Assembly: GCF_002563895.1 (NCBI RefSeq)
Contig: NZ_PDJB01000001.1
Coordinates: 4,757,501-4,821,500, forward strand
Source: Pseudomonas lurida
GTDB taxonomy: Bacteria; Pseudomonadota; Gammaproteobacteria; Pseudomonadales; Pseudomonadaceae
Direction of reading: 5' to 3'
DNA length: 64,000 nt
The position numbers were made by a program, and so were the translations under genes. Below the pieces are notes generated by a model. It was not told the DNA's origin. It saw only the letters and a list, made by a program, of their open reading frames with translations, and did no database searches. Positions 8,212 to 15,978 of this stretch are shown here, piece after piece. The stretch's first letter is position 1. The number at the start of each line of letters is the position of its first letter.

Positions 8212-9651
8212 TCAAAAGCCGGCCGCCGTCTCTTGGCATAACTGGCTGGCGAGCATCCCAAGCGTCATCAGCGCGCGCTCTGCCTCGCGGTTCCACGGCG
8301 TGCCGCAGTTGAGCCGAATACAGTGGTTGAACTGTTCGGTATTACTGAAGATCAAGCCTGGCGCAATGCTGATGCCCTGTTGCAACGCACGCACATGCAG
8401 TTCCTGGGTATTGACCCGCCCCGGCAAACTGACCCACAGGATAAAACCGCCGGTCGGGCGAGTCATTTGCGTGCCCTCCGGAAAATACTGCTGCACCGCC
8501 AATTGGAAGGCACTGAGGTTCTTGCGGTATTCCTGACGGATGTAGCGCAAATGCCGGTCGTAGCCGCCATTCTCCAAGTAAGCCGCGACGCCCATCTGGG
8601 TAACACTGCACGCAGAGTGGGTGCTGAACATCTGCAGGCGCTGGATTTCCTGCTGGTACTTGCCGGCGATCATCCAGCCGATACGCACACCGGGGGACAG
8701 CGTCTTGGAAAAACTCGAGCAATAGATCACGCGGTCAAGGCGGTCATAAGCTTTCAGGGCCTTGGTGCGACCCAGTTCGAACATCAGTTCGCCGTAGATA
8801 TCGTCCTCGACAATCTGGATATCGAAATCCGAGGCCAGGCGCAGCAACTGTTTTTGCCGCTCCTCGGGCATGGTGCCACCCAGCGGGTTGCTCAGGCGCG
8901 TGGTCAGTACCAAGGCCTTGATCGACCATTGGTTAGCCGCCAGTTGCAAGGCTTCCAGGCTCATGCCGGTGGACGGGTCGCTCGGTATCTCGATGACCTT
9001 GAGCCCCAGCAGATCGGCCAACTGCAGCAAGCCGTAATACGTCGGTGATTCTGCGGCAATCAGGTCGCCAGGCCGTGTCAGCACCCGCAGCGACATCTGC
9101 AAGGCATCGACGCAACCGTGGGTGATCACCACTTCGGAAGGGTCCACCACCACGCCCGCATCGCGCATGCGGATCGCTACCTGGCGGCGCAGCGGCTCGA
9201 AACCGGGGCTGAACATGTAACTGAAGGCCCGTGGGCTCTGGAACCGCGTGACCTTGGCCAACTGCTGGTGCAGAGCGCGTACCGGCAAGTAATCCACGCT
9301 CGGCACGGCGGCGCCCAACGGGAACACACCTTCACGGCGTGACTCGCCCAATACCTGCTGGATAATGCTGCTGCGGGTGACCAACCCCGGGCGCTCGACC
9401 CGTGCGATGTCCGGCGTTGGTGCCGTGAGTGCGGGTGTCTGGTGCACGTAATAGCCGGACTGCGGCCGTGCCCGGATCAGCCCCTGGTCTTCCAGGTTGG
9501 CGTAGGCCTGCAACACCGTGGCGTGGCTCACGTTCAACTGCGAGCTCATCTTGCGCACCGAAGGCACGCGCTCGCCCGGTTGATAGACACCGCGCCGGAT
9601 ATCCTCAGCCAGTTGCTGGGCAATACGCTGGTAAAGCAACAGATTGGTCAT
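8212..9651 (-). CDS. MocR-type regulator: GntR DNA-binding domain fused to PLP aminotransferase domain
   Basis: 479 aa. Residues 1-75 are a GntR winged helix (PGERVPSVRKMSSQLNVSHATV). Residues about 110-470 are a fold-type I aminotransferase domain with the PLP lysine K316 in SSFSKTLSPGVRIGW, the VEDDIYGEL aspartate and LSNPLGG. Such proteins are usually regulators that sense an amine or PLP compound rather than enzymes. No divergent target gene is adjacent (a REP pair and lipoprotein genes lie upstream), so the regulated pathway is unknown. Confidence 0.88.
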   Translation of the reverse strand: MTNLLLYQRIAQQLAEDIRRGVYQPGERVPSVRKMSSQLNVSHATVLQAYANLEDQGLIRARPQSGYYVHQTPALTAPTPDIARVERPGLVTRSSIIQQVLGESRREGVFPLGAAVPSVDYLPVRALHQQLAKVTRFQSPRAFSYMFSPGFEPLRRQVAIRMRDAGVVVDPSEVVITHGCVDALQMSLRVLTRPGDLIAAESPTYYGLLQLADLLGLKVIEIPSDPSTGMSLEALQLAANQWSIKALVLTTRLSNPLGGTMPEERQKQLLRLASDFDIQIVEDDIYGELMFELGRTKALKAYDRLDRVIYCSSFSKTLSPGVRIGWMIAGKYQQEIQRLQMFSTHSACSVTQMGVAAYLENGGYDRHLRYIRQEYRKNLSAFQLAVQQYFPEGTQMTRPTGGFILWVSLPGRVNTQELHVRALQQGISIAPGLIFSNTEQFNHCIRLNCGTPWNREAERALMTLGMLASQLCQETAAGF

Positions 9652-9793
9652 GACGCAGCACTCGATTTCACGGGTATTTTATTTTTGTGTGAAACATACC
9701 GGCACAGTTTAGAAGTGTACGGGGACAGTTGCCACAATAGTCGAGCGCGGGCGGGAGTGACAGTAAAAACTGTAAGGGCGTACACCTGAAAAT

Positions 9794-9882
9794 GTCAGAG
9801 GGGGCTTGCCCCCGATGGCGGAGGTGCAGTCAACCTGTCGGTGGCTGGCACGCCGCTATCGGGGGCAAGCCCCCTCCCACAT
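9794..9882. repeat. REPIN (paired REP, GGGGGCTTGCCCCC type)
   Basis: Two inverted REP units, GAGGGGGCTTGCCCCCGAT (from 9798) and its mirror ending CCCCCTCCCACAT at 9882, about 40 bases apart. This is the GGGGG variant of the element; the others in the window are the GCGGG variant. Confidence 0.85.
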
Positions 9883-9899
9883 CCGATCTTAGCGAGGCG

Positions 9900-10715
9900 T
9901 TAGCGCGCGGCGCCCAGTTGGCCTTTCTCGTCCGAGAACACGATTTCTACCCGACGGTTCTGCGCCCTGCCCCGCTCGGAGGCATTGGCTTCGACCGGGT
10001 ACTGGTCGCCGTAGCCTTCAACCTGGATGCGTTTTTCGTCGATCCCCAGGTCCACGAGCACGTCGGCCACCGACTGCGCACGGTCGCGGGACAGTTTGAG
10101 GTTTTCCTGCTCGCCGCCAGTGTTGTCGGCATAGCCCTCGATACGAACCACGCGTTTGGGGTTCAGTTGCAGGAACTGGACGATTTTCAGCACGGTGCGG
10201 TTAGCCGAGTTTTTCAGCTCGGCATCACCGGTATCGAACAGCACGTCGCCCAGGGTCATCACCAGGCCGCGATCGGTTTGGGTGGTGGCCAGGCTGGCAA
10301 TCTGCTCTTCGAGCCATTTGCCCTGTTGCTGCACGCTGATCAACTTGCTTTCACGCAGGGCCAGTTGCAGGCGCTGACGCTCCAGTTCGAGCTTGGCGCC
10401 GCGCTCTTCGTTGAGCACCTGCTCGGTGTGTTCGCGGGCAATCGCGCTGTAGCGCTGGCTGAGGTAGGCGTAATGCACCACGTCGGCGCCGCTGCCCCAG
10501 TAGCTGGACAAACGGTCGGCGCGGGCCAGGGACTCCCCGGCGCGGATCACGTCCTTGGGCGCAATGCGCAACACATTGGCGTCTTCCTTGACCTTCTGAA
10601 AGTCGCTGCCCGCTTGCTGCAAGGCCTGTTCGCCGCTCGGATGGCTGGCGCAACCACCCAAGACCGCAGTGCCCAGCAGCACGGCACCACCCAAACCACG
10701 GATCATCGGGCTCAT
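9900..10715 (-). CDS. OmpA-family lipoprotein with peptidoglycan-binding domain
   Basis: 271 aa. Lipobox LGGC at residues 19-22 marks a lipoprotein. The middle (about 60-150) is helical and Gln/Glu-rich. The C-terminal OmpA domain has the peptidoglycan-binding signature GYADNTGGEQENLKLSRDRA and RAQNRRVEI. It probably anchors the outer membrane to murein. The ATG overlaps the stop of the DUF4398 lipoprotein upstream (ATGA), so the two are translated as a pair. Confidence 0.88.
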   Translation of the reverse strand: MSPMIRGLGGAVLLGTAVLGGCASHPSGEQALQQAGSDFQKVKEDANVLRIAPKDVIRAGESLARADRLSSYWGSGADVVHYAYLSQRYSAIAREHTEQVLNEERGAKLELERQRLQLALRESKLISVQQQGKWLEEQIASLATTQTDRGLVMTLGDVLFDTGDAELKNSANRTVLKIVQFLQLNPKRVVRIEGYADNTGGEQENLKLSRDRAQSVADVLVDLGIDEKRIQVEGYGDQYPVEANASERGRAQNRRVEIVFSDEKGQLGAAR

Positions 10716-11074
10716 TGGGCTTCCCCCAACTGCAATTGCTTGCGCAGGCGGGTGATGCGGGTGTTGAGCACGTTCAGTTGTTCCTGGCTCTTGCGGGTCA
10801 GCACTTGGGCTTCGGCCAGGCGCGCGTCCAGCTCGGCCTGCTCGGCCTGCATGCGTGCGTCCTTGTAGGATTGGTCGGCCATGTCGGCCTTGGCTTGGGC
10901 GAATTTGTCTTCGGCCAGTTTCAGTTCGGGTGATTCATCGGCGCTGGCCCCCACCGCATTGGCTTGCTCCAGGGCTTGCTGGGTGAGGCGTATTTGTTCA
11001 TTCGGCGCAGGATCGGCTGCACATCCCGCCAGAGCGACAACGGCGAGGGCCGCGAAAAGAGGTCGAAGAGTCAC
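10712..11074 (-). CDS. DUF4398 lipoprotein
   Basis: 120 aa with a lipobox (VALAGC) near residue 18. The remainder is one long amphipathic helix (KLAEDKFAQAKADMADQSYK and on), typical of DUF4398 and likely coiled coil. Starts with GTG, preceded by AGGGA. Coupled to the OmpA-family lipoprotein by a four-base overlap, suggesting the two envelope proteins work together. Only nine bases separate it from the upstream binding-protein gene, so all three may be one operon. Confidence 0.85.
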   Translation of the reverse strand: MTLRPLFAALAVVALAGCAADPAPNEQIRLTQQALEQANAVGASADESPELKLAEDKFAQAKADMADQSYKDARMQAEQAELDARLAEAQVLTRKSQEQLNVLNTRITRLRKQLQLGEAQ

Positions 11075-11083
11075 TGAAAATCC

Positions 11084-11899
11084 CTACTTTGTTGGGGTGC
11101 CGACGGGTTGCTGCAATTGCGCCTTCCAGCGCTCCAGATTGCGCTGCAGCGCGGTTTCCGCCACACCGGACGTCGGCAATTCTGTCATCTTTTTGGCGAG
11201 CTGTCCGCGCAACCACGGATCATTGCAGGCCGAGTTGTGGGAAATCGCCAGGTACAGGCCCGGCTGATCAATGGGCACGTCACGGGCGACCAGGTCATTG
11301 CTCATGCCCAGCGTCTGCGCCATGGCCATGCCGGAATAACGCCCGGCCAGCACGTAGTCCACTTCCCCCAGCAGCAACTTCTGGAATGCCGGCGTCAGGG
11401 ACGGCAGGCGTTGCAGGCTCAGTTGCTGGCCGGCGAAGGTTTCGAAGGCAGCGCTCAAGCGCGCGCGCTCCGACACTGCACCTTTGTGCCCGTGCAGATC
11501 GGCCGCCGTGGTGTAGGCCAGCGCTGAATCCTTGCGCGTCCACACCAGGTAGTCGAGCTGCACCAGCGCCGGGTGGATGTAGTCGAGGGTTTCCAGCTCA
11601 CCCAGGTTCAGCGGCGCATCGGCCAGGATATCCATGCGCCCGCTGCGCACTTCGTCCAGGGCCAGGGCGCGTTTGCCACCGTAGAGCAGGTCGATTTTCA
11701 ACCCAAGGTCCTTGGCCACCTGCTGCAACACATCGGCGGTGGCGCCGATCAGGTGCGTGGGGTCTTGCGGGTCACGCCAGAGCAAAGGCGGAGCGTCCGG
11801 GCTGCCGGTGATCACCAGGCGGTCGCATTTGCCAGCGGCCAGCGACAGGCTCGGCAGCAGTGTGAGGCCCAGCAGTACGGTCCAGGGACGCAGTTCCAT
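11084..11899 (-). CDS. Periplasmic substrate-binding protein (SBP_bac_3 type)
   Basis: 271 aa from the ATG at 11899, which opens a signal peptide (MELRPWTVLLGLTLLPSLSLA). The mature part reads as a type II periplasmic binding fold: VLQQVAKDLGLKIDLLYG, GRMDILADAP, then LLLGEVDYVLAGRYSG. No permease or ATPase gene is next to it; the following genes encode lipoproteins, so it may be a sensor or orphan binding protein rather than a transporter part. Ligand unknown, amino-acid-like by family. Confidence 0.8.
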   Translation of the reverse strand: MELRPWTVLLGLTLLPSLSLAAGKCDRLVITGSPDAPPLLWRDPQDPTHLIGATADVLQQVAKDLGLKIDLLYGGKRALALDEVRSGRMDILADAPLNLGELETLDYIHPALVQLDYLVWTRKDSALAYTTAADLHGHKGAVSERARLSAAFETFAGQQLSLQRLPSLTPAFQKLLLGEVDYVLAGRYSGMAMAQTLGMSNDLVARDVPIDQPGLYLAISHNSACNDPWLRGQLAKKMTELPTSGVAETALQRNLERWKAQLQQPVGTPTK

Positions 11900-11920
11900 G
11901 GCAAGTGTCTCCAGCAAGTC

Positions 11921-11950
11921 AAAAAAAAGCCCGGTCACAAGGACCGGGCT
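11921..11950 (-). terminator. Rho-independent terminator of etfBA
   Basis: AGCCCGGTC (11928-11936) pairs with GACCGGGCT (11942-11950). On the minus strand it is followed by seven T. Ends the etfB-etfA transcript just before the binding-protein gene. Confidence 0.9.
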
Positions 11951-11972
11951 CTTTATAAGTGAAGCGACTGGA

Positions 11973-12902
11973 TTAGACCAGCTTCTCCAACTCAGGTACG
12001 GCTTCGAACAAGTCCGCCACCAGGCCGTAATCAGCCACCTGGAAGATCGGCGCTTCTTCGTCCTTGTTGATCGCAACGATCACTTTGGAGTCTTTCATAC
12101 CGGCCAAGTGCTGGATCGCGCCGGAAATACCGACGGCGATGTACAGCTGTGGCGCAACGATCTTGCCGGTCTGGCCGACCTGCATGTCGTTGGGTACGAA
12201 GCCTGCGTCGACGGCCGCGCGGGAAGCGCCGACCGCAGCGCCCAGCTTGTCGGCCAGGGCGTACAGGTGCTTGAAGTTGTCACCGTTCTGCATGCCGCGG
12301 CCGCCGGAAACGACGATCTTGGCAGCGGTCAGCTCAGGACGATCCGACTTGGCCAGCTCTTCGCCAACAAAGCTGGAAGTGCCAGCATCATGGGCAGCCG
12401 CAACGGCTTCAACGGCAGCCGAACCCCCTTCAGCAGCAACCGGGTCGAAACCGGTGGCGCGTACGGTGATGACTTTGACCGAAGCGTTGGACTGTACGGT
12501 AGCAATGGCGTTACCGGCATAGATCGGACGCTTGAAGGTGTCGGCGCTTTCTACCGAGATGATCTCGGAGATCTGGTCAACGTCCAGCTGCGCGGCAACG
12601 CGTGGCAGGATGTTTTTGCCGTTGGAGGTGGCGGCAGCCAGGATGTGGCTGTAGCCAGCGCCCAGCTCTGCAACCAGCGGGGCAACGTTTTCCGGCAGCT
12701 GGTGAGCATAGGCGGCGTTGTCAGCGTTCAGGACTTTGCTCACGCCCGCGATTTTCGCAGCGGCTTCAGCCACGGCGCCAGCGCCTTGACCTGCTACCAA
12801 TACGTGGATGTCACCACCGATTTTAGCGGCAGCGGCCACGGTGTTAAGGGTGGCCGGGGCCAGCACCTTGTTGTCGTGTTCGGCGATTACGAGGATAGCC
12901 AT
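11973..12902 (-). CDS. etfA: Electron transfer flavoprotein subunit alpha
   Basis: 309 aa, normal length. The N-terminal domain is alpha/beta. The C-terminal FAD domain carries [21 protein letters not shown] and [26 protein letters not shown], the alpha-subunit FAD signature. With EtfB it accepts electrons from acyl-CoA and other flavin dehydrogenases and passes them to EtfQO (divergent, 14178). It follows etfB after two bases. Confidence 0.97.
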   Translation of the reverse strand: MAILVIAEHDNKVLAPATLNTVAAAAKIGGDIHVLVAGQGAGAVAEAAAKIAGVSKVLNADNAAYAHQLPENVAPLVAELGAGYSHILAAATSNGKNILPRVAAQLDVDQISEIISVESADTFKRPIYAGNAIATVQSNASVKVITVRATGFDPVAAEGGSAAVEAVAAAHDAGTSSFVGEELAKSDRPELTAAKIVVSGGRGMQNGDNFKHLYALADKLGAAVGASRAAVDAGFVPNDMQVGQTGKIVAPQLYIAVGISGAIQHLAGMKDSKVIVAINKDEEAPIFQVADYGLVADLFEAVPELEKLV

Positions 12903-12904
12903 GA

Positions 12905-13654
12905 TCAGATCACCTTCGCTTCGTTTTTCAGTTTCTCGACCAGTTCGGCCACCGACTTGACCTTGATGCCCGCGCTGCGAGCAGCCGGTGCTTCAACCTT
13001 GACGGTCTTGTTGGTGGAGGCGGTGGAAACGCCCAAAGCATCCGGAGTCAGCACTTCGAGAGGCTTCTTCTTGGCTTTCATGATGTTTGGCAGGGACGCG
13101 TAGCGCGGCTCGTTCAAACGCAGGTCAGTGGTCACGATGGCCGGCAGTTTCAGGGAAACCGTCTGCGCGCCGCCGTCGATTTCACGGGTAACAGCTACGC
13201 TGTCGCCGCTCACTTCGACCTTGGAAGCGAAGGTGCCCTGGCCGTAACCGGTCAGCGCAGCCAACATTTGGCCAGTCTGGTTGTTGTCGCTGTCGATGGC
13301 TTGTTTGCCGAGGATCACCAGCTGAGGCTGTTCCTTGTCGACAACAGCTTTGAGCAGCTTGGCCACGGCCAGGGAGGTCAGCTCTTCAGCGGACTCGACC
13401 AGGATAGCGCGGTCGGCGCCGAGCGCCAGCGCGGTACGCAGCTGCTCTTGAGCCGTGGTAGGGCCGATGGAAACCACGACGATTTCAGTCGCCACGCCTT
13501 TCTCTTTCAGGCGTACGGCTTCTTCCACGGCGATTTCGCAGAAAGGGTTCATCGACATCTTGACGTTAGCGAGGTCGACGCCGGAATTGTCCGCCTTGAC
13601 GCGAACTTTCACGTTGTAATCGACAACGCGTTTGACAGCTACAAGAACCTTCAT
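12905..13654 (-). CDS. etfB: Electron transfer flavoprotein subunit beta
   Basis: 249 aa. Starts [19 protein letters not shown] and contains the beta-subunit signature [11 protein letters not shown] with AMP-site region [24 protein letters not shown] ribosome binding site precedes the ATG. First gene of etfB-etfA; the promoter should lie in the 13655-14177 divergent gap, where a 30-bp inverted repeat is centred. Confidence 0.97.
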   Translation of the reverse strand: MKVLVAVKRVVDYNVKVRVKADNSGVDLANVKMSMNPFCEIAVEEAVRLKEKGVATEIVVVSIGPTTAQEQLRTALALGADRAILVESAEELTSLAVAKLLKAVVDKEQPQLVILGKQAIDSDNNQTGQMLAALTGYGQGTFASKVEVSGDSVAVTREIDGGAQTVSLKLPAIVTTDLRLNEPRYASLPNIMKAKKKPLEVLTPDALGVSTASTNKTVKVEAPAARSAGIKVKSVAELVEKLKNEAKVI

Positions 13655-13923
13655 GGATTCCTCGTTACTCTCCGGTGAAAAGAAAGTCGCCTAGGCGAAC
13701 CTGGCGGTTGATGCTCATCGGCACACAAGGGCACCTCCAAAAACGTCGGCGGATGACCTTGCTCACGGGAAATGACGACCGTTCGTCAGTGGTGACTGAG
13801 AGGTCATTCTTTATCGCAGCGTGTAAACTGCGCGCCATTGTTTGGGCACGCGTCACCTGTCTTGCTTTTGGACGTGCTCTTGAAACCTGCTGTCTGCCTA
13901 CGGTAAGCGCAAAACCGACCGTA

Positions 13924-13953
13924 TATTGACCGGAACACCTATTCTGGTCAATA
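13924..13953. promoter_or_regulatory. Long inverted repeat upstream of etfB, candidate operator
   Basis: Arms TATTGACCGGAA (13924-13935) and TTCTGGTCAATA (13942-13953) match at 11 of 12 positions around a six-base spacer. Each arm carries TTGACC on one strand, and the right arm could act as a weak -35 for etfB. No T run, so not a terminator. Regulator unknown. Confidence 0.55.
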
Positions 13954-14011
13954 CGGCAAAATAGCCAGTCATAAGCCGCGCCTCTTTGATTTACCTAGCC
14001 TGCGGGCAATT

Positions 14012-14025
14012 CAAACAAACGTTTG
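14012..14025. promoter_or_regulatory. PsrA-like operator at the etf-QO promoter
   Basis: CAAAC-AAAC-GTTTG fits the consensus (G/C)AAAC-N2-4-GTTT(G/C) of PsrA, the Pseudomonas long-chain fatty acid-sensing TetR regulator. It ends two bases before the -35 box of etf-QO. PsrA control of ETF genes is known in P. aeruginosa, which supports the match. Confidence 0.7.
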
Positions 14026-14027
14026 TA

Positions 14028-14056
14028 TTGGACGCTGACAGTGGTGTAGATATAAT
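14028..14056 (+). promoter_or_regulatory. Sigma-70 promoter of etf-QO
   Basis: TTGGAC (14028-14033), 17-base spacer, TATAAT (14051-14056). Start of transcription expected near 14063, giving a leader of about 115 nt. The leader begins with a small hairpin, CCACC/GGTGG near 14060-14080. Confidence 0.8.
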
Positions 14057-14177
14057 GCGCCACCTAGAGAGAAAGGTGGGTCATCCCCTGCCATTTGGCA
14101 CAGTGATGATGGACACGACACCGAACCTCCACCCATTAGAAAAAAAAGCCTGTTGAGCCTTGAGTAGGAGATAGCCT

Positions 14178-15842
14178 GTGGAACGCGAATACATGGAATT
14201 CGACGTGGTCATCGTCGGCGCTGGCCCGGCGGGACTGTCTGCCGCCTGCCGACTGAAGCAGAAGGCCGCCGAAGCCGGTAAGGAAATCAGCGTCTGCGTG
14301 GTCGAGAAAGGCTCCGAAGTCGGCGCGCATATCCTGTCCGGTGCCGTGTTCGAACCACGCGCCCTGAACGAACTGTTCCCGGACTGGAAAGAACTCGGCG
14401 CCCCGCTCAACACCCCCGTGGTGCGCGATGACATCTATGTACTGCGCAGCCCGGAAGCCTCCACCAAGGTGCCCGACTTCTTTGTGCCCAAGACCATGCA
14501 CAACGAAGGCAACTACATTATTTCCCTCGGTAACCTGTGCCGCTGGCTCGCCCAGCAGGCCGAGAACCTCGGCGTGGAAGTCTACCCAGGCTTCGCCGCC
14601 CAGGAAGCGCTGTTCGACGAAAACGGCGTGGTGCGCGGGATCATCACCGGTGACCTTGGCGTTGACCGCGAAGGCCATCCAAAAGAAGGCGTCTACACCC
14701 CGGGCATGGAACTGCGTGGCAAATACACGCTGTTCGCCGAAGGGTGCCGCGGGCATATCGGCAAACAACTGATCCAGCGTTTCAACCTGGACAGCGACGC
14801 CGACGCCCAGCACTACGGCATCGGCCTGAAGGAAATCTGGGAAATCGACCCGGCCAAGCACCAGCCAGGCCTGGTGGTACACACCGCCGGTTGGCCGCTG
14901 GACATCATGAGCGCCGAGAACACCGGTGGTTCGTTCCTCTATCACCTGGAAAACAACCAGGTGGTGGTCGGCCTGATCGTGGACCTGTCCTACAGCAACA
15001 CCTTCCTGTCGCCGTTCGATGAGTTCCAGCGCCTCAAGCACCACCCGGTGCTGGCCCAGTACCTCGAAGGCGGCAAGCGCATCAGCTACGGCGCCCGTGC
15101 CATCTGCAAAGGCGGCCTGAACTCGTTGCCCAAGATGGTCTTCAAAGGCGGCGCGCTGATCGGTTGCGACCTTGGCACCCTGAACTTCGCCAAGATCAAG
15201 GGCAGCCACACCGCGATGAAGTCCGGCATGCTCGCCGCCGACGCCGTGGCCGACCGTCTGTTTGCCGAGTCCGAAGGCGGTGATGAACTGACCGCTTACG
15301 TCGACAGCTTCAAGTCCAGCTGGCTCTACGAAGAACTGTTTGCCAGCCGTAACTTCGGCCCGGCGATGCACAAGTTCGGCCCGATCATCGGCGCTGGCTT
15401 CAACTGGTTCGACCAGAACATCATGGGCGGCAAGATGCCGTTCACCCTGCATGACACCAAGCCGGACTACGCCTGCCTCAAGCTGGCGAAAGACAGCAAG
15501 AAGATCGATTACCCCAAACCCGACGGCAAGCTGAGCTTCGACAAGTTGAGCTCGGTGTTCATCTCCGGTACCAACCACGAAGAAGAGCAACCGTGCCACT
15601 TGAAGTTGAAAGACGCGAGCATCCCGATCGGCACCAACCTGCCGCTCTACGATGAACCGGCGCAGCGCTACTGCCCGGCCGGCGTGTATGAAGTGATCAC
15701 TCAGGAAGACGGCGCGAAGCGCTTCCAGATCAACGCCCAGAACTGCGTGCACTGCAAGACCTGTGACATCAAGGACCCTTCGCAGAACATCACCTGGGTC
15801 ACGCCAGAAGGCGCGGGCGGGCCGACTTACCCGAATATGTAA
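14178..15842 (+). CDS. Electron transfer flavoprotein-ubiquinone oxidoreductase
   Basis: 554 aa inner-membrane-associated flavoprotein that moves electrons from reduced ETF to ubiquinone. GTG start at 14178 with AGGAG seven bases upstream. FAD-binding VIVGAGPAGLSAACRLK near residue 10; quinone and ETF domains in the middle; the C-terminal 4Fe-4S cluster ligands are C499, C523, C526 and C529 (CPAGVYEV and CVHCKTCDI). Full family length. Divergent from etfBA, so the three components can be controlled together. A 15-base imperfect hairpin lies 41 bases after the stop. Confidence 0.97.
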   Translation: MEREYMEFDVVIVGAGPAGLSAACRLKQKAAEAGKEISVCVVEKGSEVGAHILSGAVFEPRALNELFPDWKELGAPLNTPVVRDDIYVLRSPEASTKVPDFFVPKTMHNEGNYIISLGNLCRWLAQQAENLGVEVYPGFAAQEALFDENGVVRGIITGDLGVDREGHPKEGVYTPGMELRGKYTLFAEGCRGHIGKQLIQRFNLDSDADAQHYGIGLKEIWEIDPAKHQPGLVVHTAGWPLDIMSAENTGGSFLYHLENNQVVVGLIVDLSYSNTFLSPFDEFQRLKHHPVLAQYLEGGKRISYGARAICKGGLNSLPKMVFKGGALIGCDLGTLNFAKIKGSHTAMKSGMLAADAVADRLFAESEGGDELTAYVDSFKSSWLYEELFASRNFGPAMHKFGPIIGAGFNWFDQNIMGGKMPFTLHDTKPDYACLKLAKDSKKIDYPKPDGKLSFDKLSSVFISGTNHEEEQPCHLKLKDASIPIGTNLPLYDEPAQRYCPAGVYEVITQEDGAKRFQINAQNCVHCKTCDIKDPSQNITWVTPEGAGGPTYPNM

Positions 15843-15882
15843 GGCGGCATCGATTATTGGTTGTGGCCCTCATCGTCCTGCC

Positions 15883-15919
15883 GAATCACCGGCTGCCGTT
15901 CAAGGCAGCCCGGCGATTC
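15883..15919. terminator. Hairpin after etf-QO, possible transcript end
   Basis: GAATCACCGGCTGCC pairs imperfectly with GGCAGCCCGGCGATTC around a GTTCAA loop. There is no T tract, so termination is uncertain; it may only stabilise the 3' end. Confidence 0.4.
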
Positions 15920-15978
15920 GACGGGGCAAGCGGCGGCGATCATGACCGCCGTTCAGGGTCCAGATACACGCCCACCGC

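Noticed and set aside
14060..14080. CCACC/GGTGG hairpin in the etf-QO leader as a riboswitch
   Set aside because: Only five base pairs with a large loop; nothing resembling a known aptamer.
14136..15752. 538-codon open frame opposite etf-QO
   Set aside because: Composition of a shadow frame (Ala/Val/Gly/His-rich); the plus strand encodes an unmistakable EtfQO.
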